From the NCBI RefSeq assembly GCF_001598495.1, contig NZ_BCZB01000008.1, positions 48,650 through 112,649 of the forward strand: a DNA stretch of 64,000 nt. The letters are read 5' to 3'. Source of the DNA: Neokomagataea thailandica NBRC 106555. Its GTDB lineage: Bacteria; Pseudomonadota; Alphaproteobacteria; Acetobacterales; Acetobacteraceae. A model generated the notes under the pieces. That model saw nothing but the letters and a program-made list of their open reading frames with translations, was not told the origin of the DNA and ran no database searches. The stretch's first letter is position 1. Each line of letters opens with the position of its first letter. Positions 31,100 through 40,614 of the stretch are shown in pieces. A program made the position numbers and the translations under genes.

Positions 31100-31498
31100 A
31101 TGTCTCTGTCTGATCCGTTGGGTGATATGCTCACCCGGATCCGCAACGCGCAGCGTGCGCGTCATGCGGCCTGTGTTGCTCCTGCGTCAAAGCTGCGTGC
31201 AAGCGTCCTGGAAGCTCTGAAGCGTGAAGGCTACATCCGTGGCTTCTCTTCAGAAGAAGTCCGTAAGGGTGTTTCTCAGCTTCGCATTGAGCTGAAATAC
31301 GTTGAAGGTCAGCCGGTTATTAAAGAGATCCACCGTGTCTCTAAGCCGGGCCGTCGCGTTTATTCGAAGATCAAGGAACTGCCGCGCGTTTACGCCGGTC
31401 TTGGTGTGTCGATCCTGTCCACTCCGCGTGGCGTCCTGTCGGACGTCGAGGCCCGCGCTACCAATGTTGGTGGCGAGGTCCTGTGCCGCGTCTTCTAA
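31100..31498 (+). CDS. rpsH: 30S ribosomal protein S8
   Basis: A 132-residue S8 with [20 protein letters not shown] at the start and [14 protein letters not shown] near the C-terminus. S8 binds helix 21 of 16S rRNA and represses the spc operon in enterobacteria. rplF starts ten bases after the stop, with AAGGAGG between. Confidence 0.98.
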   Translation: MSLSDPLGDMLTRIRNAQRARHAACVAPASKLRASVLEALKREGYIRGFSSEEVRKGVSQLRIELKYVEGQPVIKEIHRVSKPGRRVYSKIKELPRVYAGLGVSILSTPRGVLSDVEARATNVGGEVLCRVF

Positions 31499-31508
31499 GG
31501 AGGATCGC

Positions 31509-32045
31509 ATGTCTCGCGTAGGTAAGTATCCGGTAGAGGTTCCGTCAGGCGTTCAGGTTTCTCTGGCGAATGGCGTTATCACTGTGAAGGGTAAGCTCGG
31601 CGAACAGTCGATGCCAATTTCCCGTCACGTCGACGTAAAAGTCGTCGAGAACTCTGTTGAAGTCGCCCCAGTTGGTCGCCGTTCGCGCGAAAACTGGACG
31701 ATGTGGGGCACAACGCGCGCGTTGATTGCCAACATGATCAAGGGCGTTTCAACGGGCTTCTCCAAGGCTCTTGAAATTCAGGGTACGGGTTTCCGTGCTG
31801 CTGTTCAGGGCTCTAACTTGGTGATGAACCTCGGCTTTTCGCACGACGTTGTGTATCCGATTCCTGCTGGAATTAAGATCACGACGCCGCGTCCGACGGC
31901 TATCGTCGTCGAAGGCAATGACAAGCAGCGCGTTGGTCAGGTAGCTCTGGATATCCGTAGCTTCCGTCGTCCAGAGCCTTACAAGGGCAAGGGCGTTCGT
32001 TACGAGACCGAAGTTCTGCGTCGTAAGGAAGGTAAGAAGAAATAA
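31509..32045 (+). CDS. rplF: 50S ribosomal protein L6
   Basis: A 178-residue L6. ATG 31509 ([14 protein letters not shown]) is preceded by AAGGAGG and is preferred to a longer upstream frame. The C-terminal signature [20 protein letters not shown] is intact. L6 lies near the sarcin-ricin loop. Its TAA shares a base with the rplR ATG. Confidence 0.98.
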   Translation: MSRVGKYPVEVPSGVQVSLANGVITVKGKLGEQSMPISRHVDVKVVENSVEVAPVGRRSRENWTMWGTTRALIANMIKGVSTGFSKALEIQGTGFRAAVQGSNLVMNLGFSHDVVYPIPAGIKITTPRPTAIVVEGNDKQRVGQVALDIRSFRRPEPYKGKGVRYETEVLRRKEGKKK

Positions 32046-32407
32046 TGGCATCGCAGCAAGGATTGCAGGAACGCCGCCGTCAGCGGCTGCGCTTCCAGCT
32101 TCGTCGCAAGAGCGGCGGCCGGCCGCGTTTGTCGGTCTTCCGTTCCAGCAAGCACATTCACGCGCAGATCATCGACGATGCGCAGGGTCGTACGCTCGCC
32201 AGCGCTTCCACGCTGGAGAAGGACATCCGCTCAGCTGGCAAGACTGGTGCAGACGTTGGTGCGGCTTCCATCATCGGCAAGCTGATCGCAGAACGTGGTG
32301 TGGCAGCAGGCGTCAGCACTGTCGTGTTCGATCGCGGCTCTTATATGTATCATGGTCGGGTCAAGGCCCTGGCCGAGGCTGCCCGCGAGGGCGGGCTCTC
32401 GTTCTAA
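32045..32407 (+). CDS. rplR: 50S ribosomal protein L18
   Basis: A 120-residue L18. Family blocks are [20 protein letters not shown] and [20 protein letters not shown]. It binds 5S rRNA together with L5. The rpsE start follows after 12 bases that include AAGGAGG. Confidence 0.98.
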   Translation: MASQQGLQERRRQRLRFQLRRKSGGRPRLSVFRSSKHIHAQIIDDAQGRTLASASTLEKDIRSAGKTGADVGAASIIGKLIAERGVAAGVSTVVFDRGSYMYHGRVKALAEAAREGGLSF

Positions 32408-32419
32408 GGAGGATCACAC

Positions 32420-32992
32420 ATGGCACGTGAGCCAAGAGAAGGCGGCCGTGGTGGTCGTGAGCGTGAGCAGGGCGACGATCTGGTCGACAAGCTCGTAACG
32501 ATCAACCGTGTTGCAAAGGTAGTAAAGGGCGGTCGTCGCTTTGCTTTTGCTGCACTGGTCGTTGTGGGGGACCAGAAGGGCCGTGTCGGTTACGGCGCTG
32601 GTAAGGCACGTGAAGTTCCGGAAGCTATTCGTAAGGCTACGGAACGTGCAAAGCGCACGATGATCCGCGTTCCTATGAAGGAAGGCCGCACGCTGCATCA
32701 CGATCTGTTCGGTCACTACGGTGCTGGCAAGGTTGTGGTTCGTACGGCTGAAGCAGGTACCGGTATCATCGCTGGTGGTCCGATGCGTGCAGTCTTCGAA
32801 AGCTTGGGCATTAACGACGTTGTCGCTAAGAGCCTGGGTACGCGGAACCCGCACAACATGATCAAGGCAACATTTGCAGCGCTTGAAAAAGCCAGCAGCC
32901 CACGTCTCGTCGCATCGCGTCGTGGCAAGAAGGCAGCTGAGCTTTTCGGTAAGCGCGAGCAAGTCCAGACCGAGGAGGGTGCAAATGTCTGA
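32420..32992 (+). CDS. rpsE: 30S ribosomal protein S5
   Basis: A 190-residue S5. The double-stranded RNA-binding fold has [20 protein letters not shown] and [18 protein letters not shown]; the second domain has [19 protein letters not shown]. It helps maintain decoding fidelity; nothing suggests spectinomycin resistance, although single residue changes were not checked against a reference. Its end overlaps rpmD by eight bases. Confidence 0.98.
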   Translation: MAREPREGGRGGREREQGDDLVDKLVTINRVAKVVKGGRRFAFAALVVVGDQKGRVGYGAGKAREVPEAIRKATERAKRTMIRVPMKEGRTLHHDLFGHYGAGKVVVRTAEAGTGIIAGGPMRAVFESLGINDVVAKSLGTRNPHNMIKATFAALEKASSPRLVASRRGKKAAELFGKREQVQTEEGANV

Positions 32993-33173
32993 GCAAGGCA
33001 AAACTCTTCAGGTCACGCAGATTGCTTCAGTAATCGGGCGTAAGCCCGGTCAAGCTGAAACGATCGTTGGGCTTGGTCTGCGCGGCATTGGTTCAACCCG
33101 TACACTGGAAGATACTCCAGCTGTACGTGGTATGATCCGCAAGGTTGCTCACCTTATCAAGGTGGAGGGCTGA
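32985..33173 (+). CDS. rpmD: 50S ribosomal protein L30
   Basis: A 62-residue L30. ATG 32985 lies inside the end of rpsE behind GAGGAGGG. The protein has the expected [20 protein letters not shown] and [18 protein letters not shown]. Its start inside rpsE implies translational coupling. Confidence 0.97.
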   Translation: MSEQGKTLQVTQIASVIGRKPGQAETIVGLGLRGIGSTRTLEDTPAVRGMIRKVAHLIKVEG

Positions 33174-33174
33174 C

Positions 33175-33660
33175 ATGAACCTGAATGAACTGCGTGACAA
33201 CGAAGGTTCACGCTACCGCAAGAAGCGTCTTGGGCGTGGCATCGGCTCTGGTAAGGGCAAGACCTCTGGTCGTGGTGTCAAGGGTCAGAAGGCGCGTGAA
33301 GGCGTCTCGCTGAACGGCTTTGAAGGTGGTCAGCTCCCGCTGTACCGTCGTATGCCGAAGCGCGGCTTCGTGAATATCTTCCGTAAAGAATATGCTCCAG
33401 TGAACCTGGGCGCACTTTCTAAGGCGATTGAAGCTGGTAAGCTTGATGCCGCTGCGGTTGTGAACGAAGCAACGCTGCGTGCGGCTGGCCTCGTCAGTGG
33501 TAAGGTAGACGGTGTACGTCTGCTTGCTAAGGGCGAACTGAGCCAAAGCCTGACGATTGAAGTTGCTGGTGCTTCTGCAGCTGCTGTTGCAGCTGTTGAG
33601 AAGGCCGGTGGCAGCGTCAAGGTTGCAACGCCGAAAGCGGACGCTTCGGCTGAAGGCTAA
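33175..33660 (+). CDS. rplO: 50S ribosomal protein L15
   Basis: A 161-residue L15. ATG 33175 lies one base after the rpmD stop behind GGAGGG. The N-terminal extension [20 protein letters not shown] and the core [16 protein letters not shown] are typical. The C-terminal tail is Ala-rich. A 126-base gap with a hairpin precedes secY. Confidence 0.98.
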   Translation: MNLNELRDNEGSRYRKKRLGRGIGSGKGKTSGRGVKGQKAREGVSLNGFEGGQLPLYRRMPKRGFVNIFRKEYAPVNLGALSKAIEAGKLDAAAVVNEATLRAAGLVSGKVDGVRLLAKGELSQSLTIEVAGASAAAVAAVEKAGGSVKVATPKADASAEG

Positions 33661-33734
33661 GTTCACTAAACCTTCATCATCGTTTTGTTTATGAAATATG
33701 GGCAAAACGGTGGTCTTGGTGGTGACAGGATAAG

Positions 33735-33770
33735 CAGCGTCCCGTACTTATGTGCGGCGACGCTGTTTTC
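33735..33770 (+). terminator. Attenuator-like hairpin upstream of secY
   Basis: CAGCGTC (33735-33741) pairs with GACGCTG (33759-33765), followed by TTTTC. It sits ten bases before the secY ribosome-binding region. A second inverted repeat (33681-33687 with 33703-33709) precedes it. Partial termination here would lower secY-adk expression relative to the ribosomal genes. Confidence 0.42.
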
Positions 33771-33786
33771 GTGAAAGGACAGGTGG

Positions 33787-35160
33787 ATGGCTTCCGCAGC
33801 AGAGCAGCTTGCCGCCAATCTCAATATGGGTTCCTTCGCTAAGGCGACTGAACTTAAGAAGCGCATCTGGTTCACCTTGATTGCGCTCGTTGTTTATCGT
33901 CTGGGAACGTATATCCCCGTTCCTGGTGTCGATGCGACGGTGATGGGACAGCTATTGGCCCAGCATCAGGGCGGTATTTTGGGCATGTTTGATATGTTCA
34001 CGGGGGGCGCCTTGGGGCGTATGACCGTGTTCGCACTGAATATCATGCCTTACATCAGCGCCTCGATTATTATTCAGTTGCTTTCGACGGCTGTTCCGTC
34101 AATGGATGCGCTGAAGAAAGAAGGGGAGGCGGGGCGTAAAAAGCTTAATGCTTATACGCGTTACCTGACCGTCTTGATCGCGCTTTTCCAAGCTTATGGG
34201 ATCGCTGTTGGCCTTGAGAATATGAGTTCTCATGGTGCCAGTGCAGTGGTGTCACCGGGCCTGTTCTTCATCATATCCTGTGTTGTAACGCTGGTTGGCG
34301 GTACAATGTTCCTGATGTGGATCGGGGAGCAAATTACCTCACGTGGTGTTGGTAATGGCATTTCGCTGATTATCTTCTCTGGCATTGTTGCGAACCTGCC
34401 GCACGCTCTTGCGAGCTTGTTTGAGCTGGGGCGCACGGGCGCGTTATCTCCTGTATTCGTGGTGATTTTCCTCGTGTTGGCCATCTTGGTCATCGCGTTC
34501 ATCGTGTTTATGGAGCAGGCGCAACGCCGTGTGGTGATCCAGTACCCTAAGCGTCAGATGGGTAATCGTATGTTCGGCGGTGAGTCGACACATATGCCGC
34601 TGAAGGTGAATACGGCTGGTGTTATTCCACCAATCTTTGCCTCTTCGGTTTTGCTAATTCCGGTTACGATTTCTGGTTTTGTGAGCAATCACAATATGCC
34701 GGGTTGGTTGGCGACTTTGGGGCAGCAATTGGGGCAGGGGCAGCCTTTATACATGGCATTTTATGCTGCCATGATTCTGTTTTTCTCCTATTTCTATGCA
34801 GCCGTTACGTTTAACCCAGAAGAGACTGCAGAAAATCTGCGTAAGCAGGGTGGTTTCATTCCGGGTGTGCGGCCAGGGGCAAGTACGTCACGCTACTTTG
34901 ACCGCATTCTTTCGCGTTTGACGACGATTGGTGCGCTGTATCTTGTTGTCGTGTGTTTGTTGCCGCAGATTTTGATTAGCCGTTATAATGTGCCGTTTTA
35001 TTTCGGTGGGACGAGTTTGATCATTATCGTTTCGGTGACGATTGATACGGTCACGCAGGTTCAGTCACATCTGGTCGCGCATCAATATCAAGGTTTGATC
35101 CGTAAGCAGCGTGGGCGTGGTCCTCGCTCTGGTATGGCGGGAGGAATTCGTCGTCGATGA
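33787..35160 (+). CDS. secY: Preprotein translocase subunit SecY
   Basis: A 457-residue integral membrane protein with ten predicted helices. Landmarks are the first cytoplasmic segment [20 protein letters not shown], the plug region after [25 protein letters not shown] and the cytoplasmic loop [20 protein letters not shown]. It forms the Sec channel. The ATG follows AAAGGACAGGTGG. Its stop overlaps the adk start by four bases. Confidence 0.99.
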   Translation: MASAAEQLAANLNMGSFAKATELKKRIWFTLIALVVYRLGTYIPVPGVDATVMGQLLAQHQGGILGMFDMFTGGALGRMTVFALNIMPYISASIIIQLLSTAVPSMDALKKEGEAGRKKLNAYTRYLTVLIALFQAYGIAVGLENMSSHGASAVVSPGLFFIISCVVTLVGGTMFLMWIGEQITSRGVGNGISLIIFSGIVANLPHALASLFELGRTGALSPVFVVIFLVLAILVIAFIVFMEQAQRRVVIQYPKRQMGNRMFGGESTHMPLKVNTAGVIPPIFASSVLLIPVTISGFVSNHNMPGWLATLGQQLGQGQPLYMAFYAAMILFFSYFYAAVTFNPEETAENLRKQGGFIPGVRPGASTSRYFDRILSRLTTIGALYLVVVCLLPQILISRYNVPFYFGGTSLIIIVSVTIDTVTQVQSHLVAHQYQGLIRKQRGRGPRSGMAGGIRRR

Positions 35161-35735
35161 ACATTATTCTTCTTGGCCCTCCGGGGGCTGGTAAAGGGAC
35201 GCAAGCAAAGCGTTTGGAACAGAAATTCGGTCTGAAGCAAATCTCAACAGGGGATATGCTTCGGGCGGAAGTGGCTGCGGAAACGACGATTGGTCGTGAA
35301 GCCAAGGCCATTATGGAAAAAGGCCAATTTGTGCCGGATCCGATCATTGTTGAGATGATTCAGAACCGGATTGGTCAGCCGGATTGTGCACAAGGTTTTA
35401 TTCTGGATGGTTTCCCGCGTACGGAAAGCCAGGCTGAAGCTCTGGATGCGATGTTGGCTACGCGTAAGCTGACGATTGATGCGGTTGTTCTTCTGGATGT
35501 TTCAGAAGAGCAATTGGTTGAGCGTATTGCCGCGCGCACGACGGAAGATGGCACACGTCGTAAGGATGATGAGCCAGAAGTCGTACGTTCACGTTTGCAA
35601 GTTTACCGTGATCAGACGGCGCCGATTTTGCCGTACTATGAACGTGAAGGCCGTTTGCGCCGGATCGATGGTATGCAGTCGGTCGAAGCTGTTGGGGCGG
35701 CCTTGGAGACGCTTTTGGCTGAAGTGTCCCGTTAA
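35157..35735 (+). CDS. adk: Adenylate kinase (short LID form)
   Basis: A 192-residue adenylate kinase that interconverts ATP, AMP and ADP. The P-loop is [10 protein letters not shown] (residues 6-15), the AMP-binding region has [10 protein letters not shown] and [12 protein letters not shown], and the LID is the short version ([14 protein letters not shown] then [12 protein letters not shown]) without zinc-binding cysteines. Its ATG overlaps the secY stop. No terminator is obvious after it; the rpsM promoter starts 67 bases later. Confidence 0.98.
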   Translation: MNIILLGPPGAGKGTQAKRLEQKFGLKQISTGDMLRAEVAAETTIGREAKAIMEKGQFVPDPIIVEMIQNRIGQPDCAQGFILDGFPRTESQAEALDAMLATRKLTIDAVVLLDVSEEQLVERIAARTTEDGTRRKDDEPEVVRSRLQVYRDQTAPILPYYEREGRLRRIDGMQSVEAVGAALETLLAEVSR

Positions 35736-35802
35736 TTTAGGGGTATATAGGCGTTAAAAGTGGAGAAAATGCCGATTATCACGAAGATGTGATCATTGGC
35801 AT

Positions 35803-35841
35803 TTGACACTTAGGGGGTGGGCAGTATATTGCGCGCCCTCG
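35803..35841 (+). promoter_or_regulatory. Promoter of the alpha operon (rpsM)
   Basis: TTGACA (35803-35808), a 16-base spacer and TATATT (35825-35830) make the best promoter in the window. One base later comes CGCGCCCTCG (35832-35841), identical to the ten bases after the rpsL -10 at the same offset. It lies in the adk-rpsM gap about 135 bases before the rpsM start. Confidence 0.75.
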
Positions 35842-35914
35842 ACATCACTGCGGTTATGCCTTGTGATTCTCCGTTAGAATCGGTGAATCGACAGGTTTGG
35901 CGTATAAGTATGGT

Positions 35915-35934
35915 CCGGTTTCGATCGGTTTTTT
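35915..35934 (+). terminator. TTCG hairpin with six T in the rpsM leader (attenuator candidate)
   Basis: CCGGT (35915-35919) pairs with ATCGG (35924-35928), one G-T pair, around a TTCG loop and is followed directly by six T (35929-35934). It lies between the promoter and the rpsM start. Upstream, GATTC and GAATC at about 35863-35880 can also pair, so alternative folds are possible. Confidence 0.45.
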
Positions 35935-35976
35935 ATAGGTGGACGTGGCTGCGGTCGCGTCGATGGGAGAAGTAAC

Positions 35977-36354
35977 GTGGCACGTATTGCCGGCGTAAAT
36001 ATTCCGACCAACAAGCGGGTGGTCATCAGCCTGCGTTATGTTTACGGCATTGGTCCGTCAACGGCGCAGTCAATCTGCACGAAGCTCGGTATCCCCGAAG
36101 CTAAGCGCGTCAACGAACTGTCAGACGACGAAATCGTAAAGATTCGTGAACTGATCGACAACGAATTGCGTGTTGAAGGTGATCTGCGCCGTGAAACGGC
36201 AATGAACATCAAGCGCCTGATGGATCTGGGTAGCTACCGTGGCCTGCGCCACCGTCGTAGCCTGCCAGTTCGTGGTCAGCGTACGCATACCAACGCACGT
36301 ACCCGTAAGGGTAAGGCAGTGGCTATTGCTGGTAAGAAGAAGGCTACACGCTAA
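35977..36354 (+). CDS. rpsM: 30S ribosomal protein S13
   Basis: A 125-residue S13 starting with GTG at 35977 ([19 protein letters not shown]) behind GGGAGAAG. The helix-turn region [17 protein letters not shown] and the C-terminal [20 protein letters not shown] are intact. It contacts P-site tRNA and forms intersubunit bridges. First gene of the alpha operon. Confidence 0.98.
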   Translation: MARIAGVNIPTNKRVVISLRYVYGIGPSTAQSICTKLGIPEAKRVNELSDDEIVKIRELIDNELRVEGDLRRETAMNIKRLMDLGSYRGLRHRRSLPVRGQRTHTNARTRKGKAVAIAGKKKATR

Positions 36355-36404
36355 TAGCGTTGGTCTTTTGACCCTTTTTTGAAACTTACAGGACGACCTC
36401 TCAC

Positions 36405-36797
36405 ATGGCTAAGGCCGCTGCACCACGTATTCGTAAGAAAGAGCGTAAAAACATCATCTCTGGTGTTGCTCACGTGCTTTCAACGTTCAACAACACCATG
36501 ATCACGATCTCTGACGCGCAAGGCAATGCAATTGCATGGTCTTCTTCAGGCGCTCAGGGCTTCAAGGGCTCGCGTAAGTCTACGCCGTATGCTGCTCAGG
36601 TTGCTGCAGAAGATGCAGGCCGTAAAGCACGTGAACACGGCATGGAAACGCTTGAGATCGAAGTTTCGGGTCCAGGTTCGGGGCGTGAAAGTGCGCTGCG
36701 TGCATTGCAGGCTGTTGGCTTCACCATTACGTCTATTCGCGATATGACGCCGGTTCCCCATAACGGCTGTCGTCCGCGTAAGCGCCGCCGCGTTTAA
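36405..36797 (+). CDS. rpsK: 30S ribosomal protein S11
   Basis: A 130-residue S11. Conserved parts are [40 protein letters not shown] and the C-terminal [18 protein letters not shown]. It lines the mRNA exit channel. Unlike in enterobacteria, rpsD does not follow; rpoA comes after 130 bases that contain a 6-bp hairpin (36857-36862 with 36868-36873). Confidence 0.98.
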   Translation: MAKAAAPRIRKKERKNIISGVAHVLSTFNNTMITISDAQGNAIAWSSSGAQGFKGSRKSTPYAAQVAAEDAGRKAREHGMETLEIEVSGPGSGRESALRALQAVGFTITSIRDMTPVPHNGCRPRKRRRV

Positions 36798-36927
36798 GTG
36801 ATGTCAGGCTGTCGATCCGGTGTGGTCGGCAGCCTTCGCAGTGATCGCATCTTCTTCCGCACAACCCGTGCGGGCCAGGTGCCGCCAATGATCGTTGGCG
36901 GGCTTCGTTGTTTGAAAGGCCACGACC

Positions 36928-37947
36928 TTGGTTCTCCAGAAAAACTGGCAGTCCCTCATCAAGCCCGAGAAGCTTGAAGTCGAACCCGGCCCGGTTGCTT
37001 CGCGCATTGCCACCGTTGTGGCTGAGCCGTTGGAACGCGGTTTTGGTATGACGTTGGGTAATGCCCTGCGTCGTATCCTCCTGTCTTCATTGCAGGGTGC
37101 AGCCGTGACGGCATTGCAGATCGATGGCGTTCTGCATGAGTTCTCGGCTGTTCCCGGTGTACGTGAAGACGTTACGGATATTGTGCTTAATGTTAAGCAA
37201 CTTGCCCTGCGTATGCATGGTGAGGGGCCAAAGCGCATGATCCTGACCGCAACCGGTCCGGGCGAAGTAACGGCAGGCCAGATTCAGGCCGGTCATGACA
37301 TTGAAGTCATGAACCCTGATTTGGTGATCTGCACCCTTGATGATGGTGTGAAGCTCGGAATGGAGTTCACCGTTAACATGGGTAAGGGTTATGTTGCTGC
37401 TGCGGCTAACCGTCCTGAGGAAGCACCGATTGGGATGATCCCCATTGATGCTATCTACTCGCCGGTACGTCGCGTGTCGTATAAAGTTGAGCAAACGCGT
37501 GTTGGTCAGGTCACTGACTATGACAAGCTGCTGCTGACACTTGAAACAAATGGGGCTGTTACGCCTGAAGATGCGCTGGCTGTTGCTGCGCGTATTCTGC
37601 AGGATCAGGTCCAGTTGTTCATCAACTTCGATGAGCCGCGCCCTGTTCAGCATGAAGAGCCGGAAGACGATCTTCCGTTCAACCGGAACTTGCTGCGTAA
37701 GGTTGACGAACTCGAGTTGTCGGTCCGCAGTGCAAACTGCCTCAAGAACGACAACATTGTGTATATCGGTGATCTGGTTCAGAAATCCGAGCAGGAAATG
37801 CTCCGGACGCCGAATTTCGGGCGCAAGTCGCTCAACGAGATCAAAGAAGTTCTCACCGGTATGGGGCTGTCGCTCGGCATGAGCGTTCCAGCCTGGCCGC
37901 CCGAGAACATCGAGGATCTGGCCAAGCGTCTCGACGAGACGTTCTGA
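36928..37947 (+). CDS. rpoA: RNA polymerase alpha subunit
   Basis: A 339-residue alpha subunit. The start is TTG at 36928 ([20 protein letters not shown]) behind GAAAGG; no ATG gives the family N-terminus. The N-terminal assembly domain has [20 protein letters not shown] and the C-terminal domain (about 250-330) has [20 protein letters not shown] and [16 protein letters not shown], which bind UP elements and activators. Confidence 0.99.
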   Translation: MVLQKNWQSLIKPEKLEVEPGPVASRIATVVAEPLERGFGMTLGNALRRILLSSLQGAAVTALQIDGVLHEFSAVPGVREDVTDIVLNVKQLALRMHGEGPKRMILTATGPGEVTAGQIQAGHDIEVMNPDLVICTLDDGVKLGMEFTVNMGKGYVAAAANRPEEAPIGMIPIDAIYSPVRRVSYKVEQTRVGQVTDYDKLLLTLETNGAVTPEDALAVAARILQDQVQLFINFDEPRPVQHEEPEDDLPFNRNLLRKVDELELSVRSANCLKNDNIVYIGDLVQKSEQEMLRTPNFGRKSLNEIKEVLTGMGLSLGMSVPAWPPENIEDLAKRLDETF

Positions 37948-37974
37948 GAACTTCTAAGGTAAGGAAAACTAGCA

Positions 37975-38394
37975 ATGCGTCATGGAGTGAGCGGGCGTAA
38001 GCTCAACGTCACCTCGTCTCATCGCGCTGCCATGTTCCGTAACATGGCGGTAGCGCTCATCAAGCATGAGCAGATCACCACAACTCTGCCAAAGGCGAAG
38101 GAACTTCGTCCGGTTGCAGAAAAGTTGATTACGCTTGGTAAGCGTGGTGACCTGCATGCTCGTCGTCAAGCTTTTGCTCAATTGCGTGATGACGCAGTTG
38201 TCAGCAAGCTCTTTAGTGCAGTGGCAGAACGCTACAAGGCACGTGCAGGTGGTTACACCCGCGTTCTGAAGGCTGGCATGCGTTATGGTGATAACGCTGA
38301 CATGGCTGTGATCGAGCTGGTCGATCGTGATGTTGATGCAAAGGGCAAGGACAGTGGTCCGAAGCCAGAAGTTGAGCAGGTTGACGCTGCTTAA
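37975..38394 (+). CDS. rplQ: 50S ribosomal protein L17
   Basis: A 139-residue L17 starting [20 protein letters not shown], with [20 protein letters not shown] and a [20 protein letters not shown] block. The C-terminal tail is charged. It closes the alpha operon and is followed 27 bases later by a strong intrinsic terminator. Confidence 0.98.
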   Translation: MRHGVSGRKLNVTSSHRAAMFRNMAVALIKHEQITTTLPKAKELRPVAEKLITLGKRGDLHARRQAFAQLRDDAVVSKLFSAVAERYKARAGGYTRVLKAGMRYGDNADMAVIELVDRDVDAKGKDSGPKPEVEQVDAA

Positions 38395-38421
38395 TCTTTG
38401 CAGATAGCACAAGAGAGAAAG

Positions 38422-38451
38422 CCGGGGCATTTAGGTGCCCCGGTTTTTTTT
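38422..38451 (+). terminator. Strong intrinsic terminator after rplQ
   Basis: CCGGGGCA (38422-38429) pairs perfectly with TGCCCCGG (38436-38443) around a six-base loop and is followed by eight T (38444-38451). This ends the ribosomal block. Confidence 0.93.
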
Positions 38452-38720
38452 GCTTCACTTTCACGGTAAAATTTTGTATCTTTACAGCAACAGGTGCAGA
38501 AAATGTTCTCATTTTAGAGAACTTAAACGTTTTTTTCGTTGTGAAGCCTTACTTTAAGGTCGGTTTGAGAGACCCTTCGGGTTTCCGCTTTTTCTGTATC
38601 ATTATCCTGAATAGGCTCGAGCACTCTCGTAGAGCCTGCAACGACGCGTCGCTTTCAATTCTTTTTCGGCAATGAGGTCGAAGGTAGAATCATGACGCGC
38701 CTTTTGTCTGGAGAGCATTA
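38452..38720 (+). promoter_or_regulatory. Upstream region of the MFS gene with two inverted repeats
   Basis: No gene is seen in this stretch. A perfect palindrome GTTCTC-ATTTTA-GAGAAC lies at 38505-38522, suitable as a dimeric repressor site. GAGACCC/GGGTTTC (38569-38585) forms a small hairpin followed by CGCTTTTTC. AGGCTC and GAGCCT (38613-38618, 38632-38637) form another. I could not define a convincing promoter. Confidence 0.35.
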
Positions 38721-40031
38721 ATGTCCGAATCTACCGCGAAAAGACGAGGTCTTGCGGAGATCCTAGGAATTCCACCGGCACTGTTCTGGGCTTTTGTCGG
38801 TCAGCTTTTGTTCATGGTCGGCGATGGTGTCGAGGCTGGTTACCTTGACACGTTCATGCTGCATAATGGGCACTCTCAAAGTTTTGTGAATGAATTGTTC
38901 ACCTTCTATGGTGTCACCGTGATGATTGCAGCGTGGTTCTCTGGGCCACTCTCTGATCTGATGGGGCCGAAAAAGGTGATGTGGATTGGTCTGGTCCTGT
39001 GGTCTGTTCTGGAGGTTGCGTTTTTGACCTTCGGTCTTGGCCCTAATAATGGTCCGATGATCCTGTTATTTTATACATTGCGTGGCTTTGCGTATCCGCT
39101 ATTTGCTTATGGTTTCTTGGTGTGGATTGCAGCAGCAACGCCTGCACCTATGCTGGGCTCAGCTGCGGGTTGGTTCTGGTTCTCATTCTCGGCAGGTTTG
39201 CCGACATTGGGTTCTCAGTTTGCGCGTTACACTATTCCTGCGATTGGTGAGCTGAACACGTTCTGGTGCTCTTTGGGGCTGGTGATTCTTGGTGGTTTGA
39301 TTGCGTTGTTGTTTACGCATGAGCCGACGGGTAAGAAGCGTTTGCTGCCTGAGCATGTCTCAACCAAAGAAATTTTCTTTGGCTCGTTGAGCATTATGTG
39401 GCGTGAGCCGAAGACGTTGATCGCGGGTATCGTCCGTGTGATCGATACGTCTTCTGAGTATGCGTTCTTGGCTGTTATGCCGTCCTTCTTTGTGGATCAT
39501 CTGCACTTCTCACTGGGGCAGTGGCTGGACATTTTGTCCATCATCTTCCTGAGCAATATCCTCTTTAACCTTGTTTCAGGGATGCTTGCGGACCGTTTGG
39601 GCCATCGCTTCATGGTTGCTGTGTTCGGCGGTGTTGGTGGCTTTGTCTCTATTCCGCTGTTCTACTATACGCCGATCTGGTTCCCGGGTAATTTCTGGGC
39701 AGTGGCTGCGGCTGGTGTTCTGTACGGTGCTGCGGTTGCGGCTTTCGTACCACTTTCTGGTTTGATGCCGCAGATTTGTCCGCGTGAGAAAGCGGCTGCT
39801 TTGTCCATCTTGGGTTTGGGTGCTGGTGCATCCACCTGGGTTGGTCCGGCGATTGTTTCTCTGTGTGGTGCTGTGTTCGGTCCCGGCATGAGCTATGTGA
39901 TTTGGACGTTCGCTGGTATTTATCTGCTGTCCGCAGTGGGTACGATGGCACTGACGATTTCTCCGGAAGCACGTCGCTACACGGAAGAGATGGAAGCACG
40001 TGGTGAAAAAACGACGGTGGTCGGTCACTAA
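38721..40031 (+). CDS. MFS transporter, polyol permease-like (RbtT/DalT/CsbX family)
   Basis: A 436-residue transporter with about twelve membrane helices and the MFS loop motifs SGPLSDLMGPKKVMW (loop 2-3) and SGMLADRLGHRFMV (loop 8-9). The N-terminal LGIPPALFWAFVGQLLFMVG and GDGVEAGYL match the family of ribitol and D-arabinitol permeases and Bacillus CsbX. Uptake of a sugar alcohol by proton symport would suit an acetic acid bacterium, but the substrate is inference. No polyol dehydrogenase is adjacent. A terminator follows at 40062-40089. Confidence 0.8.
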   Translation: MSESTAKRRGLAEILGIPPALFWAFVGQLLFMVGDGVEAGYLDTFMLHNGHSQSFVNELFTFYGVTVMIAAWFSGPLSDLMGPKKVMWIGLVLWSVLEVAFLTFGLGPNNGPMILLFYTLRGFAYPLFAYGFLVWIAAATPAPMLGSAAGWFWFSFSAGLPTLGSQFARYTIPAIGELNTFWCSLGLVILGGLIALLFTHEPTGKKRLLPEHVSTKEIFFGSLSIMWREPKTLIAGIVRVIDTSSEYAFLAVMPSFFVDHLHFSLGQWLDILSIIFLSNILFNLVSGMLADRLGHRFMVAVFGGVGGFVSIPLFYYTPIWFPGNFWAVAAAGVLYGAAVAAFVPLSGLMPQICPREKAAALSILGLGAGASTWVGPAIVSLCGAVFGPGMSYVIWTFAGIYLLSAVGTMALTISPEARRYTEEMEARGEKTTVVGH

Positions 40032-40061
40032 CGTTTTCCATCGCTTTTGATGGTATAAGGA

Positions 40062-40089
40062 AGGCGGTCCTGCGGGGCCGCCTTTTTTT
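40062..40089 (+). terminator. Intrinsic terminator after the MFS gene
   Basis: AGGCGGTCC (40062-40070) pairs with GGGCCGCCT (40075-40083), one G-T pair, around a TGCG loop; seven T run from 40083 to 40089. Confidence 0.88.
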
Positions 40090-40130
40090 GTTTGTACTCT
40101 CGGTTCAGTCACTAGAGGAGCAGGTGGGTT

Positions 40131-40325
40131 ATGGCGTTAGAGACATGTGTTTCAGGGCAGGAGAAGCAGCCTGTATGCCGTTCGTGCTGTCGTGGGATTC
40201 ACGCTGCACGGGATTTGCTGGAGGATTTAGTGATTGACCAGCCATGGCTTTGGATATTGCTTGCGGCTGGTTTAGGCGCTTTGATTGGTCGCTTTGTGTT
40301 TAAGCGCGGTAAAACTTCTGAATGA
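40131..40325 (+). CDS. Small membrane-anchored protein with DUF883-like tail, 64 aa
   Basis: ATG 40131 follows AGAGGAG at 40114-40120. The C-terminal half (VIDQPWLWILLAAGLGALIG then a basic end) is one membrane helix resembling the tail anchor of ElaB/YqjD (DUF883) proteins. The N-terminal half is short, contains CRSCC and lacks the usual long amphipathic helix, so it may be a shortened relative. ElaB/YqjD proteins bind ribosomes at the inner membrane in stationary phase; that role is only a guess here. Confidence 0.5.
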   Translation: MALETCVSGQEKQPVCRSCCRGIHAARDLLEDLVIDQPWLWILLAAGLGALIGRFVFKRGKTSE

Positions 40326-40372
40326 ACCTAGCGTTCTGCCTCTACTAAACTTTTCCTGAAGGGGCATGTGTC

Positions 40373-40543
40373 ATGATCAAATGGGCGATCATCTTTTTCT
40401 TGATCTCTGTTGTTGCGGGTGTCTTTGGCTTTACGGGCATTTCGGAAGCAGCAGCAGGTATCGCGAAATTTCTGTTCGTTGTGTTTATTGTCCTGACTAT
40501 TTTGGTCATTGTGCTGGGCTTGGCTGGGGTCAGTATGCTCTGA
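40373..40543 (+). CDS. DUF1328 (YtjA-type) small membrane protein, 56 aa
   Basis: ATG 40373 has GAAGGGG eight bases upstream. The 56-residue product is two hydrophobic helices separated by [14 protein letters not shown], the pattern of the DUF1328/YtjA family of stress-associated small inner-membrane proteins of unknown function. It starts 47 bases after the preceding small gene, so both may form one transcript ended by the bidirectional terminator at 40564-40595. Confidence 0.8.
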   Translation: MIKWAIIFFLISVVAGVFGFTGISEAAAGIAKFLFVVFIVLTILVIVLGLAGVSML

Positions 40544-40563
40544 TTGCGCCAACATAAATCAAT

Positions 40564-40595
40564 AAAAAAGGCGACCTAACGAGGTCGCCTTTTTT
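40564..40595. terminator. Bidirectional intrinsic terminator
   Basis: Fourteen perfect pairs (40564-40577 with 40582-40595) around AACG, with six A on one side and six T on the other. It serves the DUF1328 gene on + and the outer-membrane-factor gene on minus, which converge here. Confidence 0.95.
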
Positions 40596-40614
40596 ATGTG
40601 ATGTGCCGTGCAGG

